Shown: positions 20,761 to 32,243 of the stretch, piece by piece
Layout: every line of letters starts with the position of its first letter
Numbering within the stretch: position 1 is the first letter of the stretch
Origin: Ganoderma boninense
Lineage: Eukaryota > Basidiomycota > Agaricomycetes > Polyporales > Polyporaceae
DNA: 64,000 nucleotides
Direction of reading: 5' to 3'
Assembly (NCBI GenBank): GCA_002900995.3
Contig: CM035315.1
Location: forward strand, 1,225,967 to 1,289,966
Notes under the pieces: generated by a model
Seen by the model: the letters and a program-made list of their open reading frames with translations, nothing else
What the model was told of the DNA's origin: nothing
The model's database searches: none
Translations under genes and position numbers: made by a program

Positions 20761-22649
20761 TCACAACATCTCCAGCGCCGCACAAAGTTCCATGAGCCCT
20801 GGCACCGTCATCAAGGGAATAGGATTGTACTCTGGGCGTTCCCCGACGACAAAATCGACATGACTCTCGAGGCTGCCGGGCCGCTTCAGCAGCGCTGTCA
20901 CGTACGTGCGCCCGATGGCAGAGACGAGGACTCGGCCCACCCCCGTACTCACGATGAGGATCTCGTCCTCGCCAACATCCGGCGCGACCTCCTTGTACTT
21001 TTCGTACATCTTCCACCAGGGCTGGTTCCCAGCTGCGAAGTGCACAGACATCGCGAGGGGGGCGAGCTCGACATGCTTGTGGAATGCTGCAGGCAGCGCG
21101 GGCCCCAGGTGCTCCATGGTCGTGCTGGAATGGGAAGGGAAGCAGATGAGCTTCACACCGCGGTCCGCAAGGGCAGTGATTGCAGGCTCGACGTCTGCGA
21201 ACGGAGCCGGTGTCAGGATCTGGGAGAGGGCATCTGTGAACAGCATAGAGTGTGGCGAGATCCGTAGGTCGAGCCTCTCTATCAATGCTGACAGCGCGGA
21301 GTGGGCGAGATGCGCGAGGGATACAGGTCGAGTTGAACGATCATGGTTGGCCAAGGCTTCTGATTCGAGGTACAGCCTCGTGAGCTGCGTCGCGTCCTTT
21401 GTGCAACCGCTCACCATCGTCCACGGCGTCAGGGCGCTCCTAATGGCGCTTTCCCTATCCTGTAGATCATCAATAAGACACGAATGAAGCGACTCTCGAA
21501 CCCTCCATACCAAGATCACACCGAATATGTCAAAAACGATGACTCTTATGCAGCTCGGTGCGGCGACCTTCGGGAACTTTGGTTGGATGCAAGGAAATGA
21601 TGGCCACACAAATTCATCTTCGTGATCGGAGTCGCAGTCACTGATTGCGGTTAGATCAGTGGGAGGATACCGCTTGTGGAGGAGTGACAGAGCATCCGCT
21701 CGCCACAATGGATCATCGAACGGGGACGGTAATGAGAGAGTGGTGGTAAGTTCACGCGACAGCGCCCCGTCGTTTTCCTGCCAATGGTCACATTGCAGTC
21801 ATTTATGAGTCATAGGTTAACGGGGTTCGCGAATAGTGCACAACAACAGTACCTGCCGGACGTTCGTCACCCAATCGACAGCCTCTTGAGCACCCTTCCA
21901 TTTGTAATCCTTGCAGAGTCTGCGGTAATAGAAGTGATCAGCCTCAACATCACACACATACATGAAAGGTGGGAGACGTACTGTTTATATAGCCTAATTT
22001 CTTCGTAAATAGTAGGCGGGCCTTCCGGATACGGGTACGGGTCGAACAAAAAGTCGAACACGAAGGTCTTCGGAGCGTTTCGGCCTCCAATAATGTACCG
22101 GTCACCTCCGTCAAACGATGACCACTCCGGCTCTACCCTCTCGGGGCCGCCAGACTTTGCGTGCAACCGTTTCTGCCACGTGCGGAAGTCGCGAGATGCT
22201 GGGGAAAGCTCGTGCACGACACGAATGAAGGATTGGAGACTGGGCATGTCGAGCCGATAATGAATCCATTCAACGGGCGGGCGACAATGCGGGTTGATGT
22301 ATATCGTGGGAGAAGCATGCAGGTATAGCGGGCGACACACGTTCTCGCTTTGTGTGATGATAGGCTCTATCAGCCTCAACGCGGTTGGCTCCTCGCAAAG
22401 CACTCCGGTTCCCTGGGCGAGCTTTGGGCCTAGCGTAAGAGACGCGTTTTCCAAGGGGTAGGGCGAGGGTTGCGACGAGACCACGAAGAGGAAATCGGGT
22501 GCGTAGTCGCTCTCGTCGCCGTCCCAGTTAACACGGAGAGCCCAGAAAGATCGGACAGGGATATTCTCTGCAGCTTGCCGGCCAGAGAGAGGCAGCCAGT
22601 ATGCAGACTTCTTCGGGTCGAGCCTTATATGCACAAAAGTGTGTGGCAT
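20761..22649 (-). CDS. Two-domain protein with C-terminal HAD-like fold, copy 2
   Basis: Exons 22649-~21983, ~21915-21853, 21777-21511 and 21459-20761. It is colinear with copy 1: start MPHTFVHIRLDPKK, NWDGDESD, PLENASLTLGPK and YIIGGRNAPK, then linker LCKDYKWKGAQEAVDWV, then FDIFGVIL/D across a 51 bp intron. The motif-IV position again reads IVSTGVGR. The 51 bp intron has no stop and is a multiple of three, so retention would insert 17 residues inside HAD motif I. An in-frame upstream ATG at 22748 exists, but conservation with copy 1 favours 22649. I do not recognise the N-terminal domain. Confidence 0.75.
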
Positions 22650-22869
22650 TGGGCCAGCAGCAAGGGCTAGCAAGGGCGTGCTCAAATTTCCTTCAAGTTC
22701 GCCTCCGATGCCCATCCAACACAGAGTTTGCATCTGTTTGTACACCAAAGAACGCCTATCGCTTCAACTCGGTTCCGCTTCATGACAGTGACTTCGACCG
22801 GCTGCGTCACTCTTTCAGGCATACATTTTCTAGTCAGCTACTCGGCACCCGCAGTCCGCTCAGTATTGC
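22650..22869. promoter_or_regulatory. Shared divergent promoter, copy 2
   Basis: 220 bases between the two start codons, against 224 in the first module. The same head-to-head layout suggests co-regulation of the pair. Confidence 0.6.
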
Positions 22870-24087
22870 ATGGGGAGCAATTATATCTGGACTTACACGG
22901 TATGTGGTATCTACCAGGCGACGCACTACATCGGGCGCGGTTCGGGAGGTGCGTACAAACCCTCGGCCGATCGCAACAGTGCGAAGCTAACCGACGGTCC
23001 AAGGCGACGTTGCCAGAGCGTTCAACATGCTGACTGGAGACGAAGTGGCCATCAAGTCAGAGCGGCTCCACATCGAACACGAAACCAACCACCCCCCTGC
23101 CTTGGCCTACGAAGCTGCGGTCTACAAGCTTCTCGGCAAGCCCTCTGTCGGCTTTCCGTACGTGCACTGGGCGGGGAAGGTAACCGGAAACTACGCGTTG
23201 GTCCTAGATAAACTCGGTCCCAACTTGGCGGCGCTGCACAAGTTCTGCAGGCGCAAGTTTTCGATGCGCACCGTCTGCATGTTGGCTCTGCAGATGGTGA
23301 GTCCACCATGATTCCTCTCGCGACGATTGTGGCGCTGACTGAAATCCGGCCTCTCTCTCTGTCGTGCACGTCTCGCGTTACTCGAAAGCTCGACAGGATA
23401 GAGTATGTGCACTCTCGGGGCTTGCTTGTTGTAGACATCAAGCCCCACAACTTTGCGATGGGCATGGGCGACAGCGCCCACGTCGTCCATCTGTTTGACT
23501 TTGGTCATTCGAAGCTCTACCTGGACCCGAACACTAGAAAGCACGTTCCGTACCTTCCGGATCGTAGTGCGACGGGTACAGTCCCGTATGCTAGCGTCGC
23601 TGCACATCAGCATTACGGTACGTGCTGAATGACCTCGATCTCTCGCTCCGACTCTCACCTTCCGCCTCCCCTTCTAGAACTTTGTCGGAGAGACGACATC
23701 GAAGCTCTGTTTTACGTCTTGTTGGAGTTCTACTGCGGAGAACTCCCATGGCAGGGCATCTATGCCCCGACCTTCAAAGCGAAGTTGGAACGCACGCGTG
23801 AGATGAAAGCTGGAAACGCCTTGCGCGACTTTGTCGCGACGCAGTGTTCCGACTCGCAGGAGTTCAAGACGTATTACTCCTACTACGCTCGTCTGGGATT
23901 TACTGAGGAGCCGGACTACGCGTTCCTGAGACGCCTTTTCGCGGACAGGATGAAGCGTGAAGGTTGGGAGAACGATGCACGGTTCGACTGGATGGATCCC
24001 TCCCTCCTTGAGAAGGGCACGTTGATCCCGGCAGAATACGTGGTCGACAGTCGCTTCGTGGAGGATGTGGGGGTCGATCCAGACTGA
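22870..24087 (+). CDS. Casein kinase 1-like protein kinase, copy 2
   Basis: Exons 22870-22948, 23004-23296, 23389-23617 and 23678-24087, with the same phases as copy 1; exon 3 is 229 bases in both. Motifs: IGRGSGG, VAIK, LAYEAAVYKLLGKPS, RIEYVHSRGLLVVDIKPHNF (VVD for HRD), LFDFGHSKLYLD, TGTVPYASVAAH, CRRDDIEALFYVL and PWQGI. The C-tail WMDPSLLEKGTLIPAEYVVD is nearly identical to copy 1. All introns are canonical GT-AG. The protein is shorter than animal CK1 delta/epsilon and lacks the long regulatory tail. Confidence 0.88.
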
Positions 24088-24453
24088 GGCGAGTGGTCGC
24101 CGTCTTCATTCAAAATGTTTCATAGCGTGTCATGCACATGTATGCAAGTAGATATCCAAATGCATTTGGATACGAGGACCGGTGGCATGGCCGTGCGAAG
24201 AAAATGAACGTATTGATACCCAACTTACAACAAGCCAAGACATTTCTCGGGTGGCGAGGAGTGCGCACGCTTCGTCGTCGGGCAGCCACAATCGGCGTAG
24301 TATGACATGACGTCACAGCGATCCCCTCCCTTTCAAACTGTCTGCCCCAACATCTACCCCAACGTTCTCTCTTCCCCTCCTACCACGTCTATCTCAACAA
24401 AAGACTACGCACCAATAGCAATCTTTGACAACCACCGACAACCACCGAGCACC
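24088..24453. other. Intergenic between kinase copy 2 and the small TM gene
   Basis: Holds the kinase 3' flank and the presumed promoter of the gene at 24454. No ORF of note. Confidence 0.5.
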
Positions 24454-24799
24454 ATGTCGTCGGGATCCGGCATCCAGACAAGGGGATCCGGTCGTACGCT
24501 GGTGAGGCAACGTCTTCAATAACAGGCGACAGCAGGTGCTTATGAGTTGACGCTCGTCGCGACAGGCCATTGCGACCGTGGTGGGTGTGGTTGGTACGCT
24601 GGGGTATATGTACCTCGCCGGAAAGCAGACGAAAAAGGAGGAGGGTCCAGTATCCATCTACCGTACGTCGACTGGTACCTCGTCGGATCGCGACCGCTGA
24701 CCGGAAGACTCAGGGAAAGACGCACCTCTAGGCGTGAACGGCTCACGCTTGAACTCGGAAGCGGTCCGCGAGACAGTACAGGGAGAGCGGAAGCCGTGA
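24454..24799 (+). CDS. Small one-TM protein, 76 residues
   Basis: Exons 24454-24501, 24566-24662 and 24714-24799 (48+97+86 bases) splice in frame to a stop. The N-terminus MSSGSGIQTRGSGR is Gly/Ser-rich and basic. Then comes one hydrophobic segment (AIATVVGVVGTLGYMYLAG) and a charged tail (KQTKKEEG, then RKDAPLGVNGSRLNSEAV). The size and layout recall small mitochondrial inner-membrane proteins of fungi, but I cannot name a family. The gene at 59180 has the same three-exon plan and topology. Splice phases and a clean stop make it a credible gene. Confidence 0.6.
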
Positions 24800-26889
24800 A
24801 GGCCGAAAGTCAAACTTGCCACGCTTTGCATGTGGGTCCTAGCGTTGGTGCGATCAAGGGCATAGGTGTACTTTTAGCCGCATTCACGCTTCAGGCATGT
24901 ATATCTGAGAACAAACGAAACGGGGAAAACTTACCAGCCCAAGCCCCCCTCCAACGGCCAACGTTATCGTCCCAAAGCTTGCTGTCGGGTATTCGGTCGA
25001 CGGCGGCAATGGCGCTGAGGACCAGATCCTTGCTCGGATGTGCGCGTATTGCTTGAAGTTGCGCAGACTGCCAACCAGAGAGAGAAGGAAACAGATGTTC
25101 AATGCGACAAGCTAGCGATTGGGCGGAAGACAGCATCGAAGAGCTCACGCAAGCGAGGCGTCTGAACTTTCAACACCGGCCCGGCCTATGCCCCGATTTT
25201 ATCCGGAGTTATTTGGTTGTTGGCGCTCATGGCGACCGTGCCCTTTGGCGGCTGCCAGTTTCCCTCCCAGCTTCGTTCTGCATGGTCCTCATTGTATCCA
25301 TCCCACTCGATATTCTCCAGGAAACTACTAACACAGGTAATGTTGACTCTGCAAGCTTGTGAGGTTGTAAACGCTACACACTGCTGACCTTTCTCAGTGC
25401 CGGGGTTGGAGACCAGGTAAGCATCGGTCGCGAATTCCTACTTTGGCATACAACTTCAAGACAGCATCTGTTCATCGACACAGCTCAGTTCGCAAAATGG
25501 GGGAGCCGCGATGAATTACATGGCGTATTTACTGCAAGGGTCAATGTCCGATTGTGCGACTAGAAAACCCCCTTTCCCGCTTTGTCTTCGTTACTAACAA
25601 TGCTCTGGCGGACGGCCACCGGTGAGTGACAATCATTTCTAATCTCTGGCTTTGTATTCAGTTCTTTTTGCGACAATCCCGCTTTGCTAAGTTGCTCACC
25701 TCAGGGCTGCCGCTCGTTGAGCGCTCCAAGTCAAGAAGGCCCTATTTAAGCGTCCCGTCCTGTCCGCTCAGCTTCACGCTTCAGATCCCTCTCCTCACAC
25801 CTCAGCTGCACTGGAGCAAATCACGCCGCCACCCAATCCCCCTTTCATTTCCGACACATTAGTGGGCCGACCCCCCGAGCATGTACACGGCGAAATCGTT
25901 CTCGACATGGGTGGTTCATCCATTGCAAACCAGATGCGCATACCGAGATCTGCTCAGCCTACACCGTGCGGGGCCAATAAGCTACAGTGGGATCCTCCCG
26001 AAGAGGGATCCCTTCCGATATTGGTGCGTGCCGCGTTTTCCTGATCCAAGCGGACCTCAGCTCACCAAAGTTCTCCACAGGTACAGGACCTCGGGCTCTT
26101 GCCCACACCAGATCCATTCGGCAGGTGGATCAAGCCGGCTGGCCTAGCAAGTCCGCTCGTGGGGCGCGCAAAGGTACGTTTTGCGAGGCGCGACGTTCGC
26201 GATTCGGATGTTTGCTCACCAACGAGCCTTCCCGCGCAGATCTCGGCCGTCGTCCACGTCAAACTCCCCGCATCCGGCACTCGCATTCCGCCTGGGGCGC
26301 GCCCGGAGATACAGTCTGCCCTGTCCGGCCAGCCCTGCAGCGCCGTTGCCCATGCTCGTTGACTCTGTGTCCTCCATCGCTGACAGGATACCTCCCCCCC
26401 TCTCCCCCTCTGCCTCCTGGTTTATCCGCTGTCGCACTGCACGCGACCGGACAACCAAGGAACGTATGGTAGCGATTTTGTATTCGAGATAGTCCCATAA
26501 CAATGCTATTTCGACACTTTTATTTAACACTTTGGGCTGTGATGACTGCAAAGCACAAGCTCAGGCAGTCATATTTTATGTTCTCGTTGACCAAAACATT
26601 GCATCGAAGTATTGCCGCGGCTAGTTACCACCCGCGGGCCAGTGTGAATCAAACTGTGTGATGATCGCTCGCTCGACTGCACGCGTAATCTCGCAGCAGA
26701 AACTAGCATTCTCTTGAGATAATATAACAGACTGTACATCTTTCTTATGTGGGAAGATCAATAAAGAATGTGTACGAAAAAGAATGCGACCAAAAGGAGT
26801 GTGCGAAGTTGGTTTGGTTTTCTGAGCATACAAAAACACTGCGACATCGCCGCTCCACGACGATCATCAGGTTCTGCGGCGGCGAAACA
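24800..26889. other. No supported gene
   Basis: Two minus-strand ORFs at 25148-24884 overlap in different frames, one hydrophobic, and may be an exon of a small gene; joins were not found. The rest (25400-26880) has only compositional ORFs on both strands. Confidence 0.45.
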
Positions 26890-28550
26890 CTATGCCTCGC
26901 CCTCCGGCTGCCAGTTGTACCCCCGCAAAGGAGATGTGGGCAGCAGATGCAATGGAACTCCACTGCTGACGGTCGACGCTAGCACCCCTCCGAGCGTCAC
27001 GGTGACGTCCGTATACGACTTGTTGCACCCCGTCGCCGCGTGCGCTGCGGCCTTCTGGCGGCACCTGTAGTAGTAGATCTCCTCGGGGGTCGGCGATGGA
27101 GGGAACGTCCGCGGGTCGTCGGGGTCCTGCCAGGCCGCGGCGCACGAACGAGACGCGGAACTTCGTCAGTTGGAGAAACTGGAAGGCTGAAGCGCGAGGG
27201 AGGGACGACGCACGTAGAACATGGGGTGCTTGTCGACGCCATGGGACGACGGCGCGCGGCTGACGGCTGCGTCTCCAGTTGCACCACGCAGGCGTCGGCA
27301 CAGCGGGCATCCGCAAAGCCGGTAGTCGCAGAGTCGGCATGTGCGGAGTGCGCGCGTGCACGGTCGGCATTCGGATGGTCGGCATACGTAGGGCGGGCAG
27401 TCGAAGTTCGGGCATTCGTAGGCTCAGCATTCGCACGACCGTGGTCGGCATCTGCAGAGGCGAGAATTGCGCTTTCCCTGCGCTAGGAAGCCAGTTGCGC
27501 CGGACTAGCACGACGATAACTGTGATTATCACCGAAAGTCCGAGCAAGCCCATAACCATTACGGCGACCAAGGCGCCGCCCGCGAGGCGGCTTGGAAGTG
27601 CTCGTTGTGTGGTGCCAGAGGAGGATGCAGAGGCGGGGCTTGCACTGGAATTTGTGGTGGAATGCGGAGATGACGCGGTCCTCGATGACGTGAGTGTAGT
27701 ACTTGACGTCGTATTGCTGGAAGACGTGTGTAGGGTACCTGTTATAGCGAATAAGTTTCGGCGACTTGCGTTGAGTGAGCATAGCAGCTGATCGCAACCG
27801 AAACGTTCACCTAAAGATGCAAGATATTGTGCCGCCTTTTCGTCGAATCCATTGTTCTACCATGCGTTAGGCCGTCGAACTACAATGAGATTAGGGGATG
27901 CACGACTCACAAGGAGCGGAATGTATGCCCAGACGGGTATCGAGGTACCGTTAGGTATTATGTTGGTGTATCTGAAGGAAGATTAATGCGCCAGTCCTTC
28001 AAGAAAAAGTGGACAACGGACTGTTGTATTGTGACGCTCGGACAGTGTTGAGAAAACGAGGGCCATCTGAAAAGTTAGCGTAACTTGCTCAACACACATT
28101 TTAACGAGTCCAATCTGACGATAGGAACTCACGCAGCAATGCCGCCCAGCCCAGCCCCTTGGCACACAGCGCACGCGGCCAAGGCCAGATAGAACACGGT
28201 GTTGCACTCACATGGCTGCGCGGTTCCATTCGATGGCCCTGTGTAAGTGGCAGGTCCCACCTCGTAATCTGACCATATGCCCGGAATCTAAGTACGAGAT
28301 CCCTGCGCCACGCCTAAGAGAAGAACTCACTACCAACGCATGGGTATTGCAGCCACGCAGCAGTGAGGCACGGGCTCTGACCCTTGGAATTGTGCATCTG
28401 CAGCCAAAGGCATTAGCATTCGAATCGTACCGCATGATGAATAGTCCTGCATACCCAGTCATATGAGCTGGAGCAGCTCACACTTGTGTTCTGAGCATGG
28501 ACGCGAAGAAGCGACTCGGACACAAGCACGACGAGAAAGCCGAGGAGCAT
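26890..28550 (-). CDS. Cell-surface single-pass membrane protein with Cys-rich ectodomain and Ser/Thr stalk
   Basis: Signal peptide from 28550 (MLLGFLVVLVSESLLRVHA), then NTSVSCSSSYDW. Further exons read HNSKGQSPCLTAAWLQYPC, CNTVFYLALAACAVCQG and IPNGTSIPVWAYIPLL: a paired-cysteine ectodomain common in Agaricomycete surface proteins. An exon rich in Ser and Thr (SSSNTTSSTTLTSSR onward) leads to one transmembrane helix (VAVMVMGLLGLSVIITVIVV). The layout resembles Mid2/WSC-type stress sensors, though the family is not established. The cytoplasmic tail includes a 15 bp repeat and probably ends WQPEGEA at 26890, with FPPSPTPEEIYYYR before it. Exon joins in the tail are uncertain. Confidence 0.6.
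27307..27450 (-). repeat. 15 bp coding repeat (pentapeptide units)
   Basis: On the minus strand, units such as CGAATGCCCGAACTT, CGTATGCCGACCATC and CGAATGCCGACCGTG recur about eight times. In the frame of the TM helix this gives R-M-P-x-L/I/V pentads. In a second frame it gives x-x-x-x-C pentads (PNFDC, PPYVC, RPSEC). Which frame is translated depends on splicing I could not settle. Confidence 0.6.
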
Positions 28551-29630
28551 GGGGGCGGTCGCGGCAAGCAACGGGTCGGATACGCCGCGCCTCAACTTGA
28601 AGTTCTTTTACTCCACAGTGACCTGACGTGACGCTTGGAATCCCGAACATCCGAATTTCCAGGAAGGACAGCGCAGTGATGGGTATCAACGCAATCGAGG
28701 GTTTGGCAGTTCGGCGAGATAGTGGCTCGGATGATCAATCCATCGAAGCTCCTGACGGGGGACCTTGAAGCCATGTATTCATCAGAGGGCGATCCTGAGG
28801 CCAAACATACAGAAGACAGACCTCCTGTTCACGGTATAGTTCATGTAATCCTCCGTCAAATTTCAAGGGTCAACGCCCATAGGACCATGTGATGGGGGCA
28901 GGCATGAGCGATGAGAGTGACAGAGAACGAGACGGTAGAGACGCGGCGTTCAAGTTCAGGTAGCACTGTTGAGGAGAATGTGGCAAGAATGGGTGACACT
29001 GGTTCCATATGACGTGTTAGGGTGTTTACACACGAGTGTCGAGTTAAACCATGGAAGAGAGTATCATATCGGCTTGGATGGCCTTGAGCATCGAAAAAGC
29101 GACACGAACACGAATGATGCAAGGAAGAAGCTTACAGGCTCCGTCGAACCGTGAGATGCGCTGAGAATAGTCCGGGGCGAAATCGGGCGGTTGGAAGTGA
29201 GTACTCACACCTGTGAATCCATAAAGCATGTGGCGAAGATGTGACAGCGAGCTGGCGGGCTCGGATTCTATCTTCGGGCGCGCCACTGACGGCGACCGTA
29301 CTAGGCGGACTGGCATTCAGAGACTGCAGTCTTCCACAGACCGTTTCCAGGGCTGGGTGAGACCTCGATGCCGGAGAAATATAGACAACCGCAGGTGAAA
29401 GATCCTCCAGCAGGACTGGAGGCGCGGACGATAGACTCTGAGACTTCAACGTGGACTCTGGAGGTTCCTTTCCATGGTGAGCTGCTTAGCGCCTTACTTA
29501 ACTTTGCATCCATGGCGAAAGCACTGCCACTGTTTCCGCCACTTTGGCAGCGCCGACCGGCCGGCCCAGTTCCAACAGTCACGGACAATATCATGGCATC
29601 CCTTGGCTACAACCACCTTCAAGCTAGGCA
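28551..29630. other. No supported gene
   Basis: Overlapping minus-strand ORFs of 90-105 codons at 29044-29594 may be pieces of a hypothetical gene, but I found no consistent splicing or domain. Confidence 0.4.
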
Positions 29631-30876
29631 TTAGTCGTACTTCTCCAAGAACCGCTTGAGCTGCTTCACGACCTCCCCCGCCTGCTCCTGCTGCACCCAA
29701 TGCCCCGCGCCCTCGACCACTGCACGACGTCCTCGTCGTCCATCCTCGCACAGACCCCCGTCCGCAGCTATCTAGCGCGCCCGGGAACTGATAGATCCCC
29801 CAGTCCTTCCTCCCCGCCAGGTACATCGCCGGCACCTCGATCCTCCGCCCAGAAAACACACTCAGCTCCTCCGCGAACTCCTCCTTCTCAATCAGCCCCT
29901 CGGTACCAGTTCAGCCCGCCCTGGATCCCCGTCCGCGCATACTCCCCCGAGTACGCCGCGAGGTCCGCGTCCGGCAGCCACCTACTCGACTTCCCCTCGA
30001 CCTCCTCCGCCGTCGGGGCGTGCGCGGCCGCGACGTCCGCCATCGTCGCTGCGGCAGGCATCACGTAGTAGTGCGGGAGGCTGGCCATCCCGTCTGGGGT
30101 TGGCGCGATAGGGTGCGGATCGGCCCCTTCCCCTTTCCCGGCCCAGTCGCCGCTCTTCGCGTGGTAGTACCCGCGGAAGAACGCGTGTAGGCCCTGCGGC
30201 GCCTGCAGCATGTCCGCGTTCGCGGTGCGTCCGCTGAAGTACTGCATGTAGTGCTTGCGCGGGGGGTCGAGCTTCCCGAGCATCATGCCCGCGTACGCGA
30301 CGAGCGCCGCGGGCGACACCGGGAGCTGCGCTTTCGCGTGCGGCCGGGACTCCGAGTCGGGGTGAAGGGCGGGGTCGCTGGCGAACGGGAGCGCGAGGGG
30401 CCCGGTGTACGGCGCGCTCATGAAGACGACGGCGCGGAAGAGGTCCGGGCGGACGAACGCGCAGTTGCCCGCGAGCGTCGACCCGAAGTCGTGCCCGACC
30501 AGCGCGGCGACTGACGTGTGCCCCAGCGCGGAGACGAGCGCGACGACGTCGTGCACGAGGTTGAGCTGCCGGTACGGACGCAGGTCGTCGTCGTACGCGA
30601 CGGGCCGCTGGGCAGAGGCTGGGTCGCGTGGGGTGGTGCGGCCGTAGCCGCGTCCGTCGGGGCGACGACGTGGTAGCCGAGGGCGGCCAGCGGGAGGATC
30701 ACGGCGCGCCAGGAGAAGGCGAGTTCGGGGAAGCCGTGCAGGAGGAGGAGGAGGAGGGGCGCGTCGCGCGCACCTGCCTCGAGAATATGGACGCTAAGGT
30801 CGCGGACTTCGAGCTTGCGGGAGATGATGCCTTCCGGGAGGCCAGGAAGTGGATCCGATGTCGCTTTGCTAGCCAT
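29631..30876 (-). pseudogene. Soluble epoxide hydrolase-type alpha/beta hydrolase with several frameshifts
   Basis: Start MASKATSDPLPGLPEG. The fold shows HGFPE (HGxP oxyanion motif), SWRAVILPLAALGYHVVAP, then in the next frame DGRGYGRTTP, VGHDFGS with the nucleophile Asp, VFMSAPYTGP, and a cap region with RGYYHAKSGDW. The C-terminal part reads AGRKDWGIYQFPGA in one frame and VVEGAGHWVQQEQ with the catalytic His in another, ending EKYD at 29631. Frame changes are needed near 30660 (GCCCCGAC, one C short), near 29905 and near 29740. All catalytic elements survive at DNA level. The gene is single-exon and very GC-rich. It is either a young pseudogene or carries consensus errors. Confidence 0.75.
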
Positions 30877-31513
30877 GGTGCTGCCTCGGTCGAACTAGTT
30901 AGTGTTCCTATAGGATTGTGAGGTGGTGGGAAAGTCGGAAATATGACGATCTTTGAAACAAGGAGAGGTTAATAACTGTCATTGACGGGCAGTACCGTAG
31001 TGAAAGCTTTACTAGGAGACTTACCGGAGAAACCCCTGCCCGTGTTCATATGACGGTCAAGTTCAAGTTCAAGTCGGCCTGGGATAGCCGAAGGCTTGCG
31101 CGGTGTACGTACTGTGCAAAGCTGCGCCTTGGGCTCTCTGACTAAGCGGGTCTGCTGTGGGAGTGGAACTCCGATGCGGACGGTCTCTGAGTCCCTAACC
31201 TCCCGAAGCTTAGACCCCCAATATCTCACCGCGTCGCCAAAGACGTCCATGTTCAGTCGCTGCACGGTGGCGTCAAGAGCACGCCGGATAAGTGAGACCG
31301 CAAGCCTCCATTGCAGACAGGACGTCCACAGGACGACGTACAAACTCAAACACGCCGCAGTAATCCCTTCAGCACGAGTGCGTTCCACTCGAAGAACGTG
31401 TCCCAGTGAAACCTCCTTCTCCTCAACCAAACCTCCACAGAAATGCCTCCACAATCCGGTCATGATGGACCGTTCATTCGTCCTCGGATTGGCGCGCAGG
31501 ACCCACGCGAGCC
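30877..31513. other. No confident gene
   Basis: A 182-codon minus-strand ORF (31517-30969) is present but has no recognisable domain and could be chance. Confidence 0.35.
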
Positions 31514-32243
31514 TCAACGCGGCGAGGCTGCATCATTGCCTCGTAGGTCAGCTTCCTCGATACCAAGTATGGAGACAAGAAAAGGACGCACAGCAGCAGT
31601 CGCGCTGCGCTTGGTCGTGGCGGCGTTCTGCACGACGACGCAGTTGCCGAACCCGCCCGCGGTCTTGAGCGAGACGAGGCACTTGTTCTTGGTCGCGCCG
31701 CCCTTGCACGCGGCCGGAGAGCGCGATCGTGAGCTGCTCCGAGCCGACGTTCGTCGGGTTCTGTATCGCCAGCGGGCGATGGATGTGGTCAGCACGAGCG
31801 GACAGGACGCGCTAGGGGAGCACGAACCTTGGTGCCGTTCTTCTTGACGGTCGCCGTCGTGAAGCTCCTACCTGTGCCCGTTGTGTCGACGAGCGCGGAG
31901 ACGATCTGGCGCGAGCCGTCGACACCCCTGAGCACCATAGGTTAGCACGACGAACAACGCTACTTATTAACATTACGGAGTGGAGGATCGAGACGCACCC
32001 GTTAAAGTTGGTGATTGTGGCAGTAAACGTCTTGTCGGCCTTCATCGTGATGACGCCGGAGGTGTCGAACGTCTGCACGATGTTGGTGTTCCCGCATGGC
32101 TTCGCAGTCGACGGGCGCTGCACGTTGTTGCGCACGGGCGTGCCCGAGACACCAAGGACAGGTGCGATGACGGCGTGCGCGCTGACGCTGAGCGATACAG
32201 AGAGGACGAGGGCGGCGGCGGCGATGAACTTGGAGAAGTACAT
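31514..32243 (-). pseudogene. Gas1-like secreted protein, copy 1, with one frameshift
   Basis: Start MYFSKFIAAAALVLSVSLSV is a signal peptide. Then AHAVIAPVLGVSGTPVRNNV, QRPSTAKPCG, DTSGVITM and ATITNFN, splicing to GVDGSRQIVSALVDTTGTG and NGTK, then NPTNVGSEQLTIAL. This matches the fungal Gas1/Egh16-like family of small secreted proteins (role at the hyphal surface suggested, activity unknown). After TIAL an extra base (CTCTCCGGCC near 31722) shifts the frame. The next frame continues CKGGATKNKCLVSLKTAGGF and GNCVVVQN, as in copy 2. Copy 2 at 48664-49741 is open at this point. Promoter and 5' UTR blocks are shared with copy 2. Confidence 0.65.
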
